A stretch of DNA of 64,000 nucleotides from an uncultured bacterium (GCA_937951485.1 CALEDJ010000025.1:29346-93345), one strand, 5' to 3'; positions 27,922-37,070 are shown, counted from the stretch's first letter. Notes: a model not told the origin generated them from the sequence alone. Translations and numbers: made by a program.

Positions 27922-28614
27922 CTACTCCAGTTTTCGAATCACAATGTTTCGGTACCAGGCTTCCCCGCCGTGATCCTGAAGCATCAGCATTCCCTCAAGC
28001 GGCAAGTCATTGTAAGCGATCTTGAATTTTCCGAGGGGGATGGTCATTTTGGACAAATCCGTGTGGATGATCCGCCACCCATTCATGAAAACGACGACCT
28101 CTTTCCCTTTCACGGTAATATCGAAGGAATTCCACTCGCCGGCGGGTCGGGACATGTTAAACATGGGAGTGACAATGTCGTAGATGGACCCGCAACTGTT
28201 CTTGCCGGGCGGCTTGCCGTGGTCTTCGAGCACCTGGATTTCAAAGCCGCGCTGAACGGGGTCATTGGGCTGGGAACGCAGAAAGACGCCGCTGTTGGCG
28301 CGGCGGGCGAGTTTGAATTCGATGTGCAATTCAAAATCGCCAAAACGCTCAGGCGCATACCCCACATACCGGAGAGGATAGATGGTCTTCCCATAGATAT
28401 GCAGCGTGCCGTCTTTGATCTCGAAAATGTCTTTGTCATCGGTAATGTTTTTCCAGCCCGGGGCGTGTTCCGCATCCAGAAGATCAATCCATCCCTCGCC
28501 TTCAGGGCGGGGCGTGGGTTGACCCAGAGATGCAGGGCCTTTTGAGGGGCCGCCGCACGCGGTAAGTGCCATGGCGTACAGCAGCGTACAGAACAAAGGG
28601 ATGATGTTTTTCAT
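27922..28614 (-). CDS. DUF1080 lipoprotein (3-keto-glycoside hydrolase-like)
   Basis: 230 residues. A signal peptide ends in the lipobox LTAC (Cys20). The DUF1080 jelly-roll follows: GWIDLLDAEHAPGWKN, WEIKDGTL-like DIFEIKDGTLHIYGK, FGDFELHIEFKLARRANSGVF, RGFEIQVLEDHG, and C-terminal MLMLQDHGGEAWYRNIVIR. These blocks are hallmark motifs of the family, members of which act in the oxidation-dependent (3-keto) route of glycoside cleavage. The ATG at 28614 has GGAGGA 7 nt upstream. It is divergent from the GH109/Gfo-Idh-MocA gene, a common partnership because that route needs a sugar oxidoreductase. Joint function here is inference. Confidence 0.85.
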   Translation of the reverse strand: MKNIIPLFCTLLYAMALTACGGPSKGPASLGQPTPRPEGEGWIDLLDAEHAPGWKNITDDKDIFEIKDGTLHIYGKTIYPLRYVGYAPERFGDFELHIEFKLARRANSGVFLRSQPNDPVQRGFEIQVLEDHGKPPGKNSCGSIYDIVTPMFNMSRPAGEWNSFDITVKGKEVVVFMNGWRIIHTDLSKMTIPLGKFKIAYNDLPLEGMLMLQDHGGEAWYRNIVIRKLE

Positions 28615-28711
28615 GGTTGAATCCTCCAATGCAACAGATAGGACCGGCAAGACAAAGCACTTGGGTGGCCGGCATGAACTGCACGACTTTTCAAGCGCCA
28701 TATGTGTAGTT

Positions 28712-28747
28712 GATTTTATGGGTTCTACAGGTTCTATGGGGCCTGTT
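28712..28747. repeat. 9-nt-period intergenic array (GGTTCTAYR type)
   Basis: Units GATTTTATG, GGTTCTACA, GGTTCTATG and GGGCCTGTT lie between the divergent DUF1080 and GH109-like genes. They share the GGTTCTA core with the array at 12061-12096. Confidence 0.65.
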
Positions 28748-28855
28748 TCATCTTTCAAACCCATGCTTGTCGCCGCCTCGACTGATGTTATACTGTACCG
28801 GATCATGGGATGCAAGGCGACCGGCAAGACCCCGGACAGGCAAGGAGACAAGGAC

Positions 28856-30166
28856 ATGCAAACAGGGATGAATCGGCGGCATTTTCTGGGGGTGGCGGCG
28901 GGCGCGGCGGTGGCGGCGGGAATGGCGACACACCGGGCTTCAGCAGAAGCGGGCAAGCCGGTGCGGGTGGGCGTGATCGGCACGGGCAACCGGGGACGTT
29001 CGCTCTCCGGCACGATGCTGCACATGCCGGATATAACGATTCCGGCGGTATGCGATATCCGTGAGGCAGCGGTGGAGGCCGCGCAAGATTTGGTGGAAAA
29101 GGCAGGCCATCCGCGACCGGAGGCTTACACAGGCGATGAATACGCATACCGCAAATTGCTGGCGCGGGACGACTTGGACGCCGTAATCATTGCGACACCC
29201 TGGAACTGGCACACGCCGATGGCGGTGGATGCGATGCGGGCGGGCAAATACGTTGGTGTGGAAGTGCCCGCCGCGATTACTTATGAAGAATGCTGGGCGC
29301 TGGTGAACACCTGCGAGGAAACAAAGGTGCCCTGCATGATGCTGGAAAACTGGAGTTTCCGACGCGACAACCTTGCTCTCCTGAACATGGTGCGGCAGGG
29401 GCTTTTCGGCGAAATTGTGCATGTACACTGCGCGCATTCGCACGATTGCATAGACCACTGGTTTTTTGACACCGAAGGGAACATGCGCTGGGGCGGCGAG
29501 TTCCTCGTAAAGCGCAACTGCGATCAATACCCCACGCACAGCCTGGGACCGGTCCTGAGTTGGATGGATATCAACTGTGGCGACGCCTTCGCCACGATGA
29601 CCTCAACCGCGACGGCTTCGCGCGGGATCAACGCCTATTTCATTCGAAAGTTCGGACCGGACCATCCCAACGCAAAACGCGAGTACAAACAGGGTGACAT
29701 CGTCACTTCGGTGGTGCGCACGCAAAACGGCAAGACGCTGGTCATCAACTACGACATGCAACTGCCGCGCCCCTATGACAACCGCTGGATGCTGCAGGGC
29801 ACGCTGGGCGTGTACAGCGAGATGCGCGATGCGCTGTATCTTGAAGGCCGCAGTCCCGGGTACCATGAATGGGAGCCGTTCCCGCCGTATCAGGAGGAAT
29901 TTGAGCACCCCTGGTGGCAGGCGATTCTGGCGGAAGCGGCGCAACATGGTCATGGCGGCACCGATTACCTGGAATTGAAACTTTTCCTCAAGGCTGTGCG
30001 CGATAAAACGCAAACGCCGATTGACGTGTACGATTCGGCCACGATGAGCAGCGTCATCCCCATGTCGGAGGAATCCATCGCCAAGGGAAGCGCGCCCGTC
30101 ACCTGCCCGGACTATACGCGCGGCGCGTGGAGAACCCGAAAACCGACATTCGGCGTGGTCACATAG
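28856..30166 (+). CDS. GH109-like Tat-exported Gfo/Idh/MocA protein (NAD-dependent glycosidase)
   Basis: 436 residues. A twin-arginine signal (NRRHFLG at 6-12, followed by Ala-rich AAGAAVAAGMATHRASA) sends the folded protein across the membrane. The Rossmann domain starts with VRVGVIGTGNRGRSL. The central blocks TPWNWHTPMAVDAM, VEVPAAITYEECWALV, MMLENWSFRRDNLALLNMV and GLFGEIVHVHCAHSHD match GH109 enzymes, which use bound NAD to cleave alpha-N-acetylgalactosaminides through an oxidised intermediate. AAGGAG lies 9 nt before the ATG at 28856. It is divergent from a DUF1080 lipoprotein and converges on a glycosidase-like gene. It could instead be a simple sugar dehydrogenase, but the GH109 segments make glycosidase activity the better guess. 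Confidence 0.82.
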   Translation: MQTGMNRRHFLGVAAGAAVAAGMATHRASAEAGKPVRVGVIGTGNRGRSLSGTMLHMPDITIPAVCDIREAAVEAAQDLVEKAGHPRPEAYTGDEYAYRKLLARDDLDAVIIATPWNWHTPMAVDAMRAGKYVGVEVPAAITYEECWALVNTCEETKVPCMMLENWSFRRDNLALLNMVRQGLFGEIVHVHCAHSHDCIDHWFFDTEGNMRWGGEFLVKRNCDQYPTHSLGPVLSWMDINCGDAFATMTSTATASRGINAYFIRKFGPDHPNAKREYKQGDIVTSVVRTQNGKTLVINYDMQLPRPYDNRWMLQGTLGVYSEMRDALYLEGRSPGYHEWEPFPPYQEEFEHPWWQAILAEAAQHGHGGTDYLELKLFLKAVRDKTQTPIDVYDSATMSSVIPMSEESIAKGSAPVTCPDYTRGAWRTRKPTFGVVT

Positions 30167-30168
30167 CG

Positions 30169-32181
30169 CTATTCAATCACCAGCACGTTGTGGATCGCAA
30201 GACCTGCAATGTGCGCGGTGAGCGCGCCGTCTTTCCAGGTCCAATCCAGACCCGCTTCGTCGGGGGCCATGTAGCAGCGGCGCGGCCGTTCGGACAATGG
30301 CACGCGCACGGTGAAGGCGCCTGCATCCGGCACATGTTCAACCATGTGCCGGTCGGGTGCGAGATAGCCTTGCGCCGCGCGGTTTACGAACTGGATCAGC
30401 CGGCGCCCATCCTTCTTGCGCGCGGCCATTTCGATGTGCCACGGTCCATCATGCTTGATGATCCCAGGCGCTTCCAGCGCCGCCAGGGCATCGCCGATGA
30501 AGCGACGCAGTCCCGGATAATGGCTTTGATGATAACCGCGGAAGATGGGGCCGTGAATCGCGACGACGACGCCATCGCCGAATCGGTTCACCGTGGCCGC
30601 GGCCATGTCGCGGCGGTTCAGTTCCGGCTCCTGCTGGTACAGCATCGGCGCGAGTTCCGATGCGCCGACGAGATTCGTAGCCTGATACGCGCCGGCAGCG
30701 ATTACCGCGCCATTGCCCACCGGCAGCCATCCGCCGTGGCGTTCCTCGCCGCGCGCCTCCACGCCCGCGAGTTCTCCGTACTGCGCCGCAACGTGCGCGC
30801 CGCTGATCAGCAGGCGGCCGCCGCCGCGTACATAGGCCGCAATCGCTGCTCTCACGTCGTCGGGCACATGCTCCTGCTCCGGCACGACCACGATGGCATA
30901 TCCGGTGATCCGTTCCATCAGCGTCGGCTCATTGAGAATATCCGCGCTGTATCCGTTTTCCAGCACGGCGTGGAGCGCGCCTTCCATGGGGTGATTGGCC
31001 TGCGCGAAATTGAAGAGCGGATCATTGTGACGGTAATACGACGTTTCGCTGTGCAAGATAGCGACCTGTGGGATGGTTTCGGTCTGAAAGCAGTATTCCC
31101 TGCGTTTCCGGCAGAAATCCGCCACCTGCCCCAGCAGTTCCTGATGCCATTCGGTGAGGCGTCCGGACCGTTGCGGCTGGTTGTAAATAAACACCGCGCC
31201 GCCCTGCGCCAGCACCATGGAAACCTCCTGGCATAGATGCGGAACGGTCTTCATGGTCCAGCCCTGCCCGCCGGTCTGCAGGAACGACCACGCCATCAAA
31301 TCCCACGGCTTGCCGCGACTGGCCAGAAAGCGCGCTTCGGCGCATGCGCGCGCCGCGCCGAAGGACGGATCAAAATCGCCGCTGAGATAGTCCACCGGCG
31401 CGGAGATGGCCTCCGGTTGCCGCACGCTGTACATCCAGTTGCTGCATATCAGACAGGACGGCTTGACCTCATGGACGGCATTGACGACATTTGTGACGTG
31501 TTGCGTGAAAAGGTCGCGGTGGAATGCGAGCCAATCGTGCCAGTGGGGGTCATCGGGCTTGCGCGGAATCTCGCGGATACCGGTCTTTTCGGTGAACGCT
31601 TTCTTGCACGATTCGCTCCAGCAAGGGTGGCTCGCCCAGTTCTCGCCGTCAATCCACATGCCGTCCACATCGTATTCGCGGACCACCTCGATCAACTGCG
31701 GGATCATCAGTTCGGCGTCGTAATCGCTGAGGCGGCAGGTATTGTTGGGGTCGGGTTTGCCGTGCTGATCAATGCGCGCCCATTCAGGATGCAGTTCGAT
31801 GGCGCGCGTATCCCACACGCCGGAATAGTGGATGGAAAGCGGAATGCCCATCTCGCGGGTGATTTCCCGCCACACCTTGAGCGCATCGTTCACGATGCCC
31901 GGCGATGGCGACCCAATCCTGGTGGGATAGCCGGTATAGCCGGGATGGCCCTTGCAGTCATACTGCACGAAATCCGGCCGCACCTTTTCCAGCATGGCGC
32001 GGACATGATCATGCGTCGTCTCGCGCCCCAGTTCCGTATCCCCGGCATTCGGGTGAAGATCATAATGCAGCCCGAAAAACGCCGTGTCCCGCCAGTTGCC
32101 TTCGCCCATCGCCGCGCTCCCCGCTGTTGTCGCCACAACCCCCAAACAGATCGCTGTCCAGACAGGAAAAACACACTTCAT
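30169..32181 (-). CDS. secreted glycosidase-like protein: fucosidase/GHL-type barrel plus beta-galactosidase trimerisation-like domain
   Basis: 670 residues with an N-terminal signal peptide (MKCVFPVWTAICLGVVATTA). The first about 350 residues form a TIM-barrel related to GH29/hypothetical-glycosidase families. Motifs are FFGLHYDLHPN, PDFVQYDCKGHPGY, IPLSIHYSGVWD and DVDGMWIDGENW, with an Asp placed like a nucleophile. A Rossmann-like domain (about 410-520) follows, with YAIVVVPEQEHVPDDVRAAI and GGGRLLISG, as in beta-galactosidase trimerisation domains, and then a C-terminal beta-sandwich. GGGAGG precedes the ATG at 32181 by 8 nt. The stop lies 3 nt from the end of the convergent GH109-like gene. 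Substrate uncertain: alpha-fucoside or beta-galactoside. Confidence 0.68.
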   Translation of the reverse strand: MKCVFPVWTAICLGVVATTAGSAAMGEGNWRDTAFFGLHYDLHPNAGDTELGRETTHDHVRAMLEKVRPDFVQYDCKGHPGYTGYPTRIGSPSPGIVNDALKVWREITREMGIPLSIHYSGVWDTRAIELHPEWARIDQHGKPDPNNTCRLSDYDAELMIPQLIEVVREYDVDGMWIDGENWASHPCWSESCKKAFTEKTGIREIPRKPDDPHWHDWLAFHRDLFTQHVTNVVNAVHEVKPSCLICSNWMYSVRQPEAISAPVDYLSGDFDPSFGAARACAEARFLASRGKPWDLMAWSFLQTGGQGWTMKTVPHLCQEVSMVLAQGGAVFIYNQPQRSGRLTEWHQELLGQVADFCRKRREYCFQTETIPQVAILHSETSYYRHNDPLFNFAQANHPMEGALHAVLENGYSADILNEPTLMERITGYAIVVVPEQEHVPDDVRAAIAAYVRGGGRLLISGAHVAAQYGELAGVEARGEERHGGWLPVGNGAVIAAGAYQATNLVGASELAPMLYQQEPELNRRDMAAATVNRFGDGVVVAIHGPIFRGYHQSHYPGLRRFIGDALAALEAPGIIKHDGPWHIEMAARKKDGRRLIQFVNRAAQGYLAPDRHMVEHVPDAGAFTVRVPLSERPRRCYMAPDEAGLDWTWKDGALTAHIAGLAIHNVLVIE

Positions 32182-32273
32182 CGCATGAGCCTCCCTCTTG
32201 AAATGCCTGTTGCCATATGCCATCACTTTCACGTCGTCACGGCTTTTTCAAGCGCGGCGCGTTTCCCCATCCC

Positions 32274-32353
32274 GTTGCTCCGCAGGGGCGGGGCAACAGC
32301 GTCCGACAAGTCCGACAAATCCAACTGGTCCGGCATGTCCGACATGTCCGACT
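32274..32353. repeat. GTTGC-type hairpin followed by six 9-nt units
   Basis: GTTGCTCCGC / GCGGGGCAAC (10-bp arms, one mismatch) occupies 32274-32297. Then come GTCCGACAA, GTCCGACAA, ATCCAACTG, GTCCGGCAT, GTCCGACAT and GTCCGACTC at 32301-32353 (last unit partial). This is the same hairpin-plus-array composite as at 11973-12096. Confidence 0.75.
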
Positions 32354-32362
32354 CCCCAAAAA

Positions 32363-33259
32363 TCATTCCGCATGCTCGACGTCCGTTGCCGGACGCAGAC
32401 GCGCGGCAGGACGAATGCCCTCCACCGTGGTCCGCACCTTGTACAGTCCGCTGCGCGCCGTCACATAGAGCGTTTTCCCGTCGTCATCCCCGAAGGTGCA
32501 ATTCGCGGGCGCTTGCGGGAAACGTATGCTCTGCAGGGGCTCCCCGCTGGGACTGAAAACCTCCACGCCCGCGCCGCCGGTGCACCAGATATTGCCGTTT
32601 ACATCCACCTTCATGCCGTCCGGCCAGCGGATTTCACAGATCACCCTGCCATTACCCAGCGAGCCGTCCGCCGCCACCTCGAATACACGGATATGTTTGG
32701 CCTCGGTGTCTGCGATGTACAACGTTTTTTCATCCGGCGACAAAGCGAGGCCATTGGGTCTCTTGAAATCCTTGACCAGCAGTTTGACCTCGCCGGCCGG
32801 GGTGATGGCGTAGACGCCGGAAAAGCCCAACTCGTCGTTGGGACCACCCGGGCCGCCTTCAAGGCCATACGGCGGGTCTGTGAAGAAGACCATGCCGTCG
32901 GACCGCACAATGACATCATTCGGACTGTTGAAACGTTTGCCGTCATAGCGGTCGGCGAGCGTTTCCACCGTCCCGTCGGCATTCGTCCGGCTGACGCGCC
33001 GGTTCTTGTGTTCCGCCGCGATGAGCCGGCCCTCCAGGTCCAGCGTCAGGCCGTTGGATTGCCCGCTGGGATGACGGAACACCGTCTTGTCGCTGCGATA
33101 GATGGTGTCGGCGGGAATGTCGCTGAATATCAGTTCCCCCGATGGCAGCCACAGCGGCCCTTCGGTGAATTGAAACCCGTCTGCCGACAGTTCCACCTCA
33201 CCCGCCAGGAATCCTGCTTCCGCCCCCAAGAGCAGCGCACTCAGCAACAACATTGACAT
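32363..33259 (-). CDS. secreted SMP-30/gluconolactonase-type lactonase
   Basis: 298 residues with an N-terminal signal-like stretch ([20 protein letters not shown]). It is a six-bladed beta-propeller of the SMP-30/LRE family: [17 protein letters not shown] with the metal-ligand Glu, [29 protein letters not shown] with the Asn-Asp ligands, [16 protein letters not shown] and [17 protein letters not shown]. These enzymes hydrolyse aldonolactones such as gluconolactone with a divalent metal. GGAGGA is 8 nt before the ATG at 33259. It is upstream of, and divergent from, the sugar ABC importer and follows the glycosidase cluster, so it fits periplasmic processing of oxidised sugars. Confidence 0.85.
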   Translation of the reverse strand: MSMLLLSALLLGAEAGFLAGEVELSADGFQFTEGPLWLPSGELIFSDIPADTIYRSDKTVFRHPSGQSNGLTLDLEGRLIAAEHKNRRVSRTNADGTVETLADRYDGKRFNSPNDVIVRSDGMVFFTDPPYGLEGGPGGPNDELGFSGVYAITPAGEVKLLVKDFKRPNGLALSPDEKTLYIADTEAKHIRVFEVAADGSLGNGRVICEIRWPDGMKVDVNGNIWCTGGAGVEVFSPSGEPLQSIRFPQAPANCTFGDDDGKTLYVTARSGLYKVRTTVEGIRPAARLRPATDVEHAE

Positions 33260-33314
33260 GGCTTGTTCCTCCTGTCGTTCACGATATACATGCCCTCAGT
33301 ATAACCCGCCCAAG

Positions 33315-33480
33315 TTCTGGAGTACAGGCTTCAGCCTGTCGGGGATAGAAGCAAACTTTTCGGTGTTTCCCATCTCCCGCACGCTAAAGCGTGTACTCCA
33401 GACTTTGCCCCGTTCAGGAACAGGGGGCTTCAGCCTGTCGGGATTTTGGAGTCCGGGCTTCAGCCTGTCCGGAGGCGTAC
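33315..33480. repeat. hairpin repeat block, left flank of the sugar ABC operon
   Basis: 33315-33409 holds GGAGTACAGGCTTCAGCCTGTCGGGG (arms at 33324-33330 and 33333-33339), then a CACGCTAAAGCGTG hairpin (33380-33393), ending in GTGTACTCCAGACTT. This whole ~95-bp unit recurs in the same orientation at 37071-37166. Two more GGGCTTCAGCCTGTC copies follow at about 33425-33470. No gene lies in the 274-bp gap. Confidence 0.8.
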
Positions 33481-33533
33481 ACCACCCCTGCGCTTGTCCG
33501 AAGGCGCTTCGCGCCGATACAATCGGGTCGGCC

Positions 33534-34904
33534 ATGAAAATAATGTGTCAATATGTCGTCGCCCTGTGCTGCGCGGCTGCGCTGTTGAGTGGCTGCGACG
33601 CAGTGCGCCGCAGCGGCGGCGATGCTTCGGAAGAAGTGAAGGTTGAAGTCGCGGTGTTTGAAGGCGGCTATGGCGTTCACTGGCATATGGGGGTCGCACG
33701 GCGTTATGAACAGGAAATGGCGGCGCAGGGAAGGACAGTGCGCGTTGATTTATGGGGTGATCCCCGGCTCTCGGAGAAAATAAAGCCCCGTGTTCTTCGG
33801 GGGGACCCGCCCGACCTTGTCTTGATGCACGACCTGCCGTTATGGTTGCTCATTGCGGCAGGGAAGGTGTTGCCGTTTGACGATGTGCTGGACCAGCCGG
33901 CGGTGGGCGCCGACGGACGATGGCGCGATCTGTTCATGCCCGGCATGTTGGCCACGTACCGGGCCGATGACAGGACCTTTGCGGTTCCATCCGCGGTACA
34001 GGCGTGGGCATGCTGGTACGATGCGCGGCTTTTTCGCAGGCACGGCTGGACACCGCCCGCCACATGGGCGCAGTTTATGGCGCTGTGCGACAGCATTCAA
34101 GCAACGGGTATCGCACCGCTCGCGTTTCAGGGCAAATATCCGGGCTATGCCTGGTTCACGTTCATTTCGCTGGTGCAGCGTTGCGGGGGTCTGGCGGCCA
34201 TCAATCGCATCAATCTCATGGAAGAAGGCGCATTCAGGCACCCGGATGTGGTCTGGGCCGCGTCGCTGCTTCAGGACATGGCGCGTCAGCATTTCCAGCG
34301 CGGCGCAATGGCCATGACCCACACCGAGAGTCAGTTGCAGTTCGTGAACAACCAGGCGGCGCTCATCTTCTGCGGTCTGTGGCTGCACAATGAAATGAAA
34401 GCCTCCACGCCACCGGGCTTTGAAATGCGCTGTTTTACCGTGCCCGCCGTAGAAGGCGGCAAAGGCAATCCGCGGCTGATAAACGGCGCGGGCTCGGAAT
34501 TTTTCTTCGTGCCCGCTGACGCCCGCCGTCCGGAAGAAGGCTTCGCATTCGCGAGGTACATGATTTCTCCGCGCAACGCGCCGGAAATGGGCAGGGCCAT
34601 CGGCGTGTTGTCGCCGTTGCATGGCGGTACGCCGCGTGAGGCCCTGGACCCGCCGCTTCAATCCGCGATGGACATGATAGACCAGGCGGAGGGGTTCTTC
34701 TATGAACGCACCTTTGAATTACTGTTGGAATGGACCAATCAGGTGATGCAACCCGGCCTTGCCGCGCTTTTGCGCGGCGAGTTGACGCCGGAGGCCTATT
34801 GCGCGGCATTGGACCGGGGCATGGCCGAAGCGAAAAAGAATCCGGACCTCATCATTCCCGTATATACGCCGTTTGATCTGACGCAATTTGGGGAGACGTC
34901 ATGA
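33534..34904 (+). CDS. sugar ABC transporter substrate-binding lipoprotein (family 1)
   Basis: 456 residues. The signal peptide ends in the lipobox LSGC (Cys21). The mature protein is a two-lobed family 1 solute-binding protein: PPDLVLMHDLPLWLLIAAGK, VPSAVQAWACWYDARLFRRH followed by WTPPATWAQFMALCD, and an INGAGSEFFFVPADARRPEEGFAFARY-like C-lobe (the INGAGSEF and FAFARYM segments are seen). It captures oligosaccharides for import by the two permeases directly downstream, with the 3' gene overlapping by 4 nt. The ATG at 33534 lacks a strong ribosome binding site. The ligand is unknown; the surrounding glycosidases suggest plant- or algal-type oligosaccharides. Confidence 0.88.
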   Translation: MKIMCQYVVALCCAAALLSGCDAVRRSGGDASEEVKVEVAVFEGGYGVHWHMGVARRYEQEMAAQGRTVRVDLWGDPRLSEKIKPRVLRGDPPDLVLMHDLPLWLLIAAGKVLPFDDVLDQPAVGADGRWRDLFMPGMLATYRADDRTFAVPSAVQAWACWYDARLFRRHGWTPPATWAQFMALCDSIQATGIAPLAFQGKYPGYAWFTFISLVQRCGGLAAINRINLMEEGAFRHPDVVWAASLLQDMARQHFQRGAMAMTHTESQLQFVNNQAALIFCGLWLHNEMKASTPPGFEMRCFTVPAVEGGKGNPRLINGAGSEFFFVPADARRPEEGFAFARYMISPRNAPEMGRAIGVLSPLHGGTPREALDPPLQSAMDMIDQAEGFFYERTFELLLEWTNQVMQPGLAALLRGELTPEAYCAALDRGMAEAKKNPDLIIPVYTPFDLTQFGETS

Positions 34905-35818
34905 ACCGCGATTATGGCCGGAGCATATTCATTGCGGTATTTCTCGCGCCGGCCCTGGTATTGTTCACCGCATTCGTGGCGCTGCCCGGCGTGCGCGCGC
35001 TGCTCTACAGTCTGCAACGCTGGGACGGGTTGACCGAAGCGAGATGGGTTGGCCTGGACAATTTCGCACGCCTCTTCCGCGAGGGCGATCTGTTTCTCAT
35101 CGCGCTGGGACACAACCTTTTCCTGCTGGCCGTGGCGGGATCGCTCATTCTTGTTCTGGCCCTGGCCTTCGCTGCGATGCTGCACCGGCGTATCCGGGGC
35201 GCGGGGCTTTTCCGCGTCGCGTTCTTCTTTCCCAACGTGATCGCGGCGGTGGCCGTGGCGCTCTTGTGGATTCTGCTCTACAGCGCCACGGATTTCGGCG
35301 TGATCAACGCCGCGCTCGGCGCGTTCCAACGCATGTGCCATTCCTTCGGATGGGACTGGCCGCGCGTGCCCCTGCCGTTTCCATTTCTTGATTCCCGGTA
35401 TCTCCTTTATTCGTTGATCCCGATGATGGTCTGGAGCGCGGTGGGCTTTTACATGGTGCTCTTTCTCGCGGCGATGGAAGGGATTCCGGAGGAGTATTAC
35501 GAAGCGGCGAAGATTGACGGCGCGACGCCCCTCCAGCAGTTTCGCCACATCACGCTGCCGCTGATCCGCGAGGTCTTCACCGTCGGCGTGGTGTTTCTCG
35601 TGATCACGAGCCTGAAGTTTTTTGATCCCATCTGGGTTATGGAAAATCAGCGGCCGACCCGTGACTCGCATGTCCTGACCACACTGCTGTACCAGAAGGT
35701 CTTCACCGAGTACAACGTCGGCTACGGGTCCGCCGTAGCCGTGATGCTGTTTCTGCTGGTCTTCTGTGCGACGCTGATCAGCCTCAAACTGTCGCGCGCG
35801 GAAAGGGTCGAATACTGA
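34901..35818 (+). CDS. sugar ABC transporter permease (MalF/UgpA type)
   Basis: 305 residues with six predicted membrane segments. The cytoplasmic EAA loop contacting the ATPase is present as EEYYEAAKIDGATPLQQF, near residues 195-215. The ATG at 34901 overlaps the stop of the binding-protein gene (ATGA), and its own stop overlaps the start of the second permease (TGATG), showing tight translational coupling. Together with the next gene it forms the transmembrane channel of a carbohydrate importer. No ATPase gene follows; a shared MsmX-like ATPase encoded elsewhere is likely. Confidence 0.9.
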   Translation: MNRDYGRSIFIAVFLAPALVLFTAFVALPGVRALLYSLQRWDGLTEARWVGLDNFARLFREGDLFLIALGHNLFLLAVAGSLILVLALAFAAMLHRRIRGAGLFRVAFFFPNVIAAVAVALLWILLYSATDFGVINAALGAFQRMCHSFGWDWPRVPLPFPFLDSRYLLYSLIPMMVWSAVGFYMVLFLAAMEGIPEEYYEAAKIDGATPLQQFRHITLPLIREVFTVGVVFLVITSLKFFDPIWVMENQRPTRDSHVLTTLLYQKVFTEYNVGYGSAVAVMLFLLVFCATLISLKLSRAERVEY

Positions 35819-36936
35819 TGCGCGTCACTCTCGCCAAATCGGCCGCATGCCTGCTTCTTTGCGGGTGGTTCGCCGCCGTGGCGTTGCCCTTGGGATGGGT
35901 TTTTCTGAATTCACTGCGCAGTTCCCAGGAATTCGTCGCCAATCCCTTCGGATTGCCGTGGTTTCTGACCGGCTCCCCGCCGGACGGACGCCTCTCCTTG
36001 GAAGAACTGGATGCGGCAGGGGCCCGCCATGACGCACCAGAGATAGACCTGCCTCGGCAACTGCGGACGCAGTTTGATCTCTTGGACGCCGACGGCAACG
36101 GCTTCATCACCGAAGAAGAAGCGCGTGCGGCCGGACTGGGAGAGGCGCAGTGGGGGAGGTCGCTGCGCCTGGCGGACCGGCCGGGGTCGCGGCGCGCCGC
36201 CTGGAAGGAAGTGAAGGCGAACTACGCGAAGGCGTGGGTGGAATCGCGTTTCAGCAGTTTCTTCACGAACAGCATCATTGTCACGGGTACCTCTTTGGCG
36301 GGCATACTCGCTGTCGGCGCAATGGCGTCCTATGTGCTCGCCCGATTCACCTTCGCCGGATCCCGCGCATTGTTTCTTTTCTTCATCAGCGGCATGATGA
36401 TCCCCGCGCAACTGGTGCTGGTGCCGCTGTTCTTCCAGTTCACCTGGATGTCGCAGGCCGGCACGCGGCTGCTGCAGCCATTCGGCCTCGAACTGCAGAT
36501 GCACGATTCGCTTTCCGGACTCATCGTGATCTACATCGCCCTGAGCCTCCCCTTCACCATTCTGGTGCTCACTGGATTTTTCAAAACCCTCCCCGGCGAA
36601 CTGCGCGAAGCGGGCATCATGGACGGCTGCGGCGAATACCGCGTCTTCTGGCATATCATGCTCCCGCTTGCGCGGCCCGGCATCATCACCGCTGCCATCT
36701 TCAACTTCATCGGCCTGTGGAACGAGTACCTGTTCGCGCTGGTTTTTGTAAATGCGGCGGACAAGAAGACACTCCCGCTGGGGCTGGCCAGTGTCAGCAT
36801 GCAGTCGCAGTACAAGACCGATTTCGGCCTGCTCTTCGCCGCGTTGGTGATCACCATTGCGCCGACCTTGCTGGTGTATATGCTGCTGCAACGCCGCCTG
36901 ACACGCGGGATCACGGTCGGCGCGCTTAAGGGGTGA
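35818..36936 (+). CDS. sugar ABC transporter permease (MalG type) with an EF-hand insertion
   Basis: 372 residues, about 90 longer than usual MalG-type permeases (270-290). The first membrane segment (about 8-32) and the core membrane region with EAA loop ELREAGIMDGCGEYRVFW are typical. Between membrane segment 1 and the core, residues about 55-140 form an insert with a canonical EF-hand loop, D90-A-D92-G-N94-G-F-I-T-E-E-E101 (nt 36085-36120), preceded by the amphipathic helix LRTQFDLL. Upstream, PPDGRLSLEELDAAG looks like a second, degenerate EF-hand half. The topology puts the insert in the periplasm, where calcium could bind. The gene starts at the stop of the first permease. Ca2+-dependent gating or binding-protein docking is inference. 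Confidence 0.88.
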   Translation: MRVTLAKSAACLLLCGWFAAVALPLGWVFLNSLRSSQEFVANPFGLPWFLTGSPPDGRLSLEELDAAGARHDAPEIDLPRQLRTQFDLLDADGNGFITEEEARAAGLGEAQWGRSLRLADRPGSRRAAWKEVKANYAKAWVESRFSSFFTNSIIVTGTSLAGILAVGAMASYVLARFTFAGSRALFLFFISGMMIPAQLVLVPLFFQFTWMSQAGTRLLQPFGLELQMHDSLSGLIVIYIALSLPFTILVLTGFFKTLPGELREAGIMDGCGEYRVFWHIMLPLARPGIITAAIFNFIGLWNEYLFALVFVNAADKKTLPLGLASVSMQSQYKTDFGLLFAALVITIAPTLLVYMLLQRRLTRGITVGALKG

Positions 36937-36965
36937 TGGACTGGGGCGCGGAGTCGGGCGGACGA

Positions 36966-37019
36966 GTCGGACCGGTCGGACACGTCGGACATGTCGGATA
37001 TGTCAGTCATGTCGGACAC
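36966..37019. repeat. 9-nt-period array, six units of GTCGGACAN
   Basis: GTCGGACCG, GTCGGACAC, GTCGGACAT, GTCGGATAT, GTCAGTCAT and GTCGGACAC lie immediately downstream of the permease operon, 54 bp with no interruption in the 9-nt register. Confidence 0.85.
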
Positions 37020-37070
37020 CTCGAACTATTCGCGGCGGCTTGGTTGCAGACCAGACTTTCGCCTGAAGAG

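Noticed and set aside
33296-33535. Short minus-strand proteins containing RLKPGLQ-type repeats around 33.3 and 37.1 kb
   Set aside because: These arise from translating the hairpin repeats; the same peptide appears wherever the repeat occurs.
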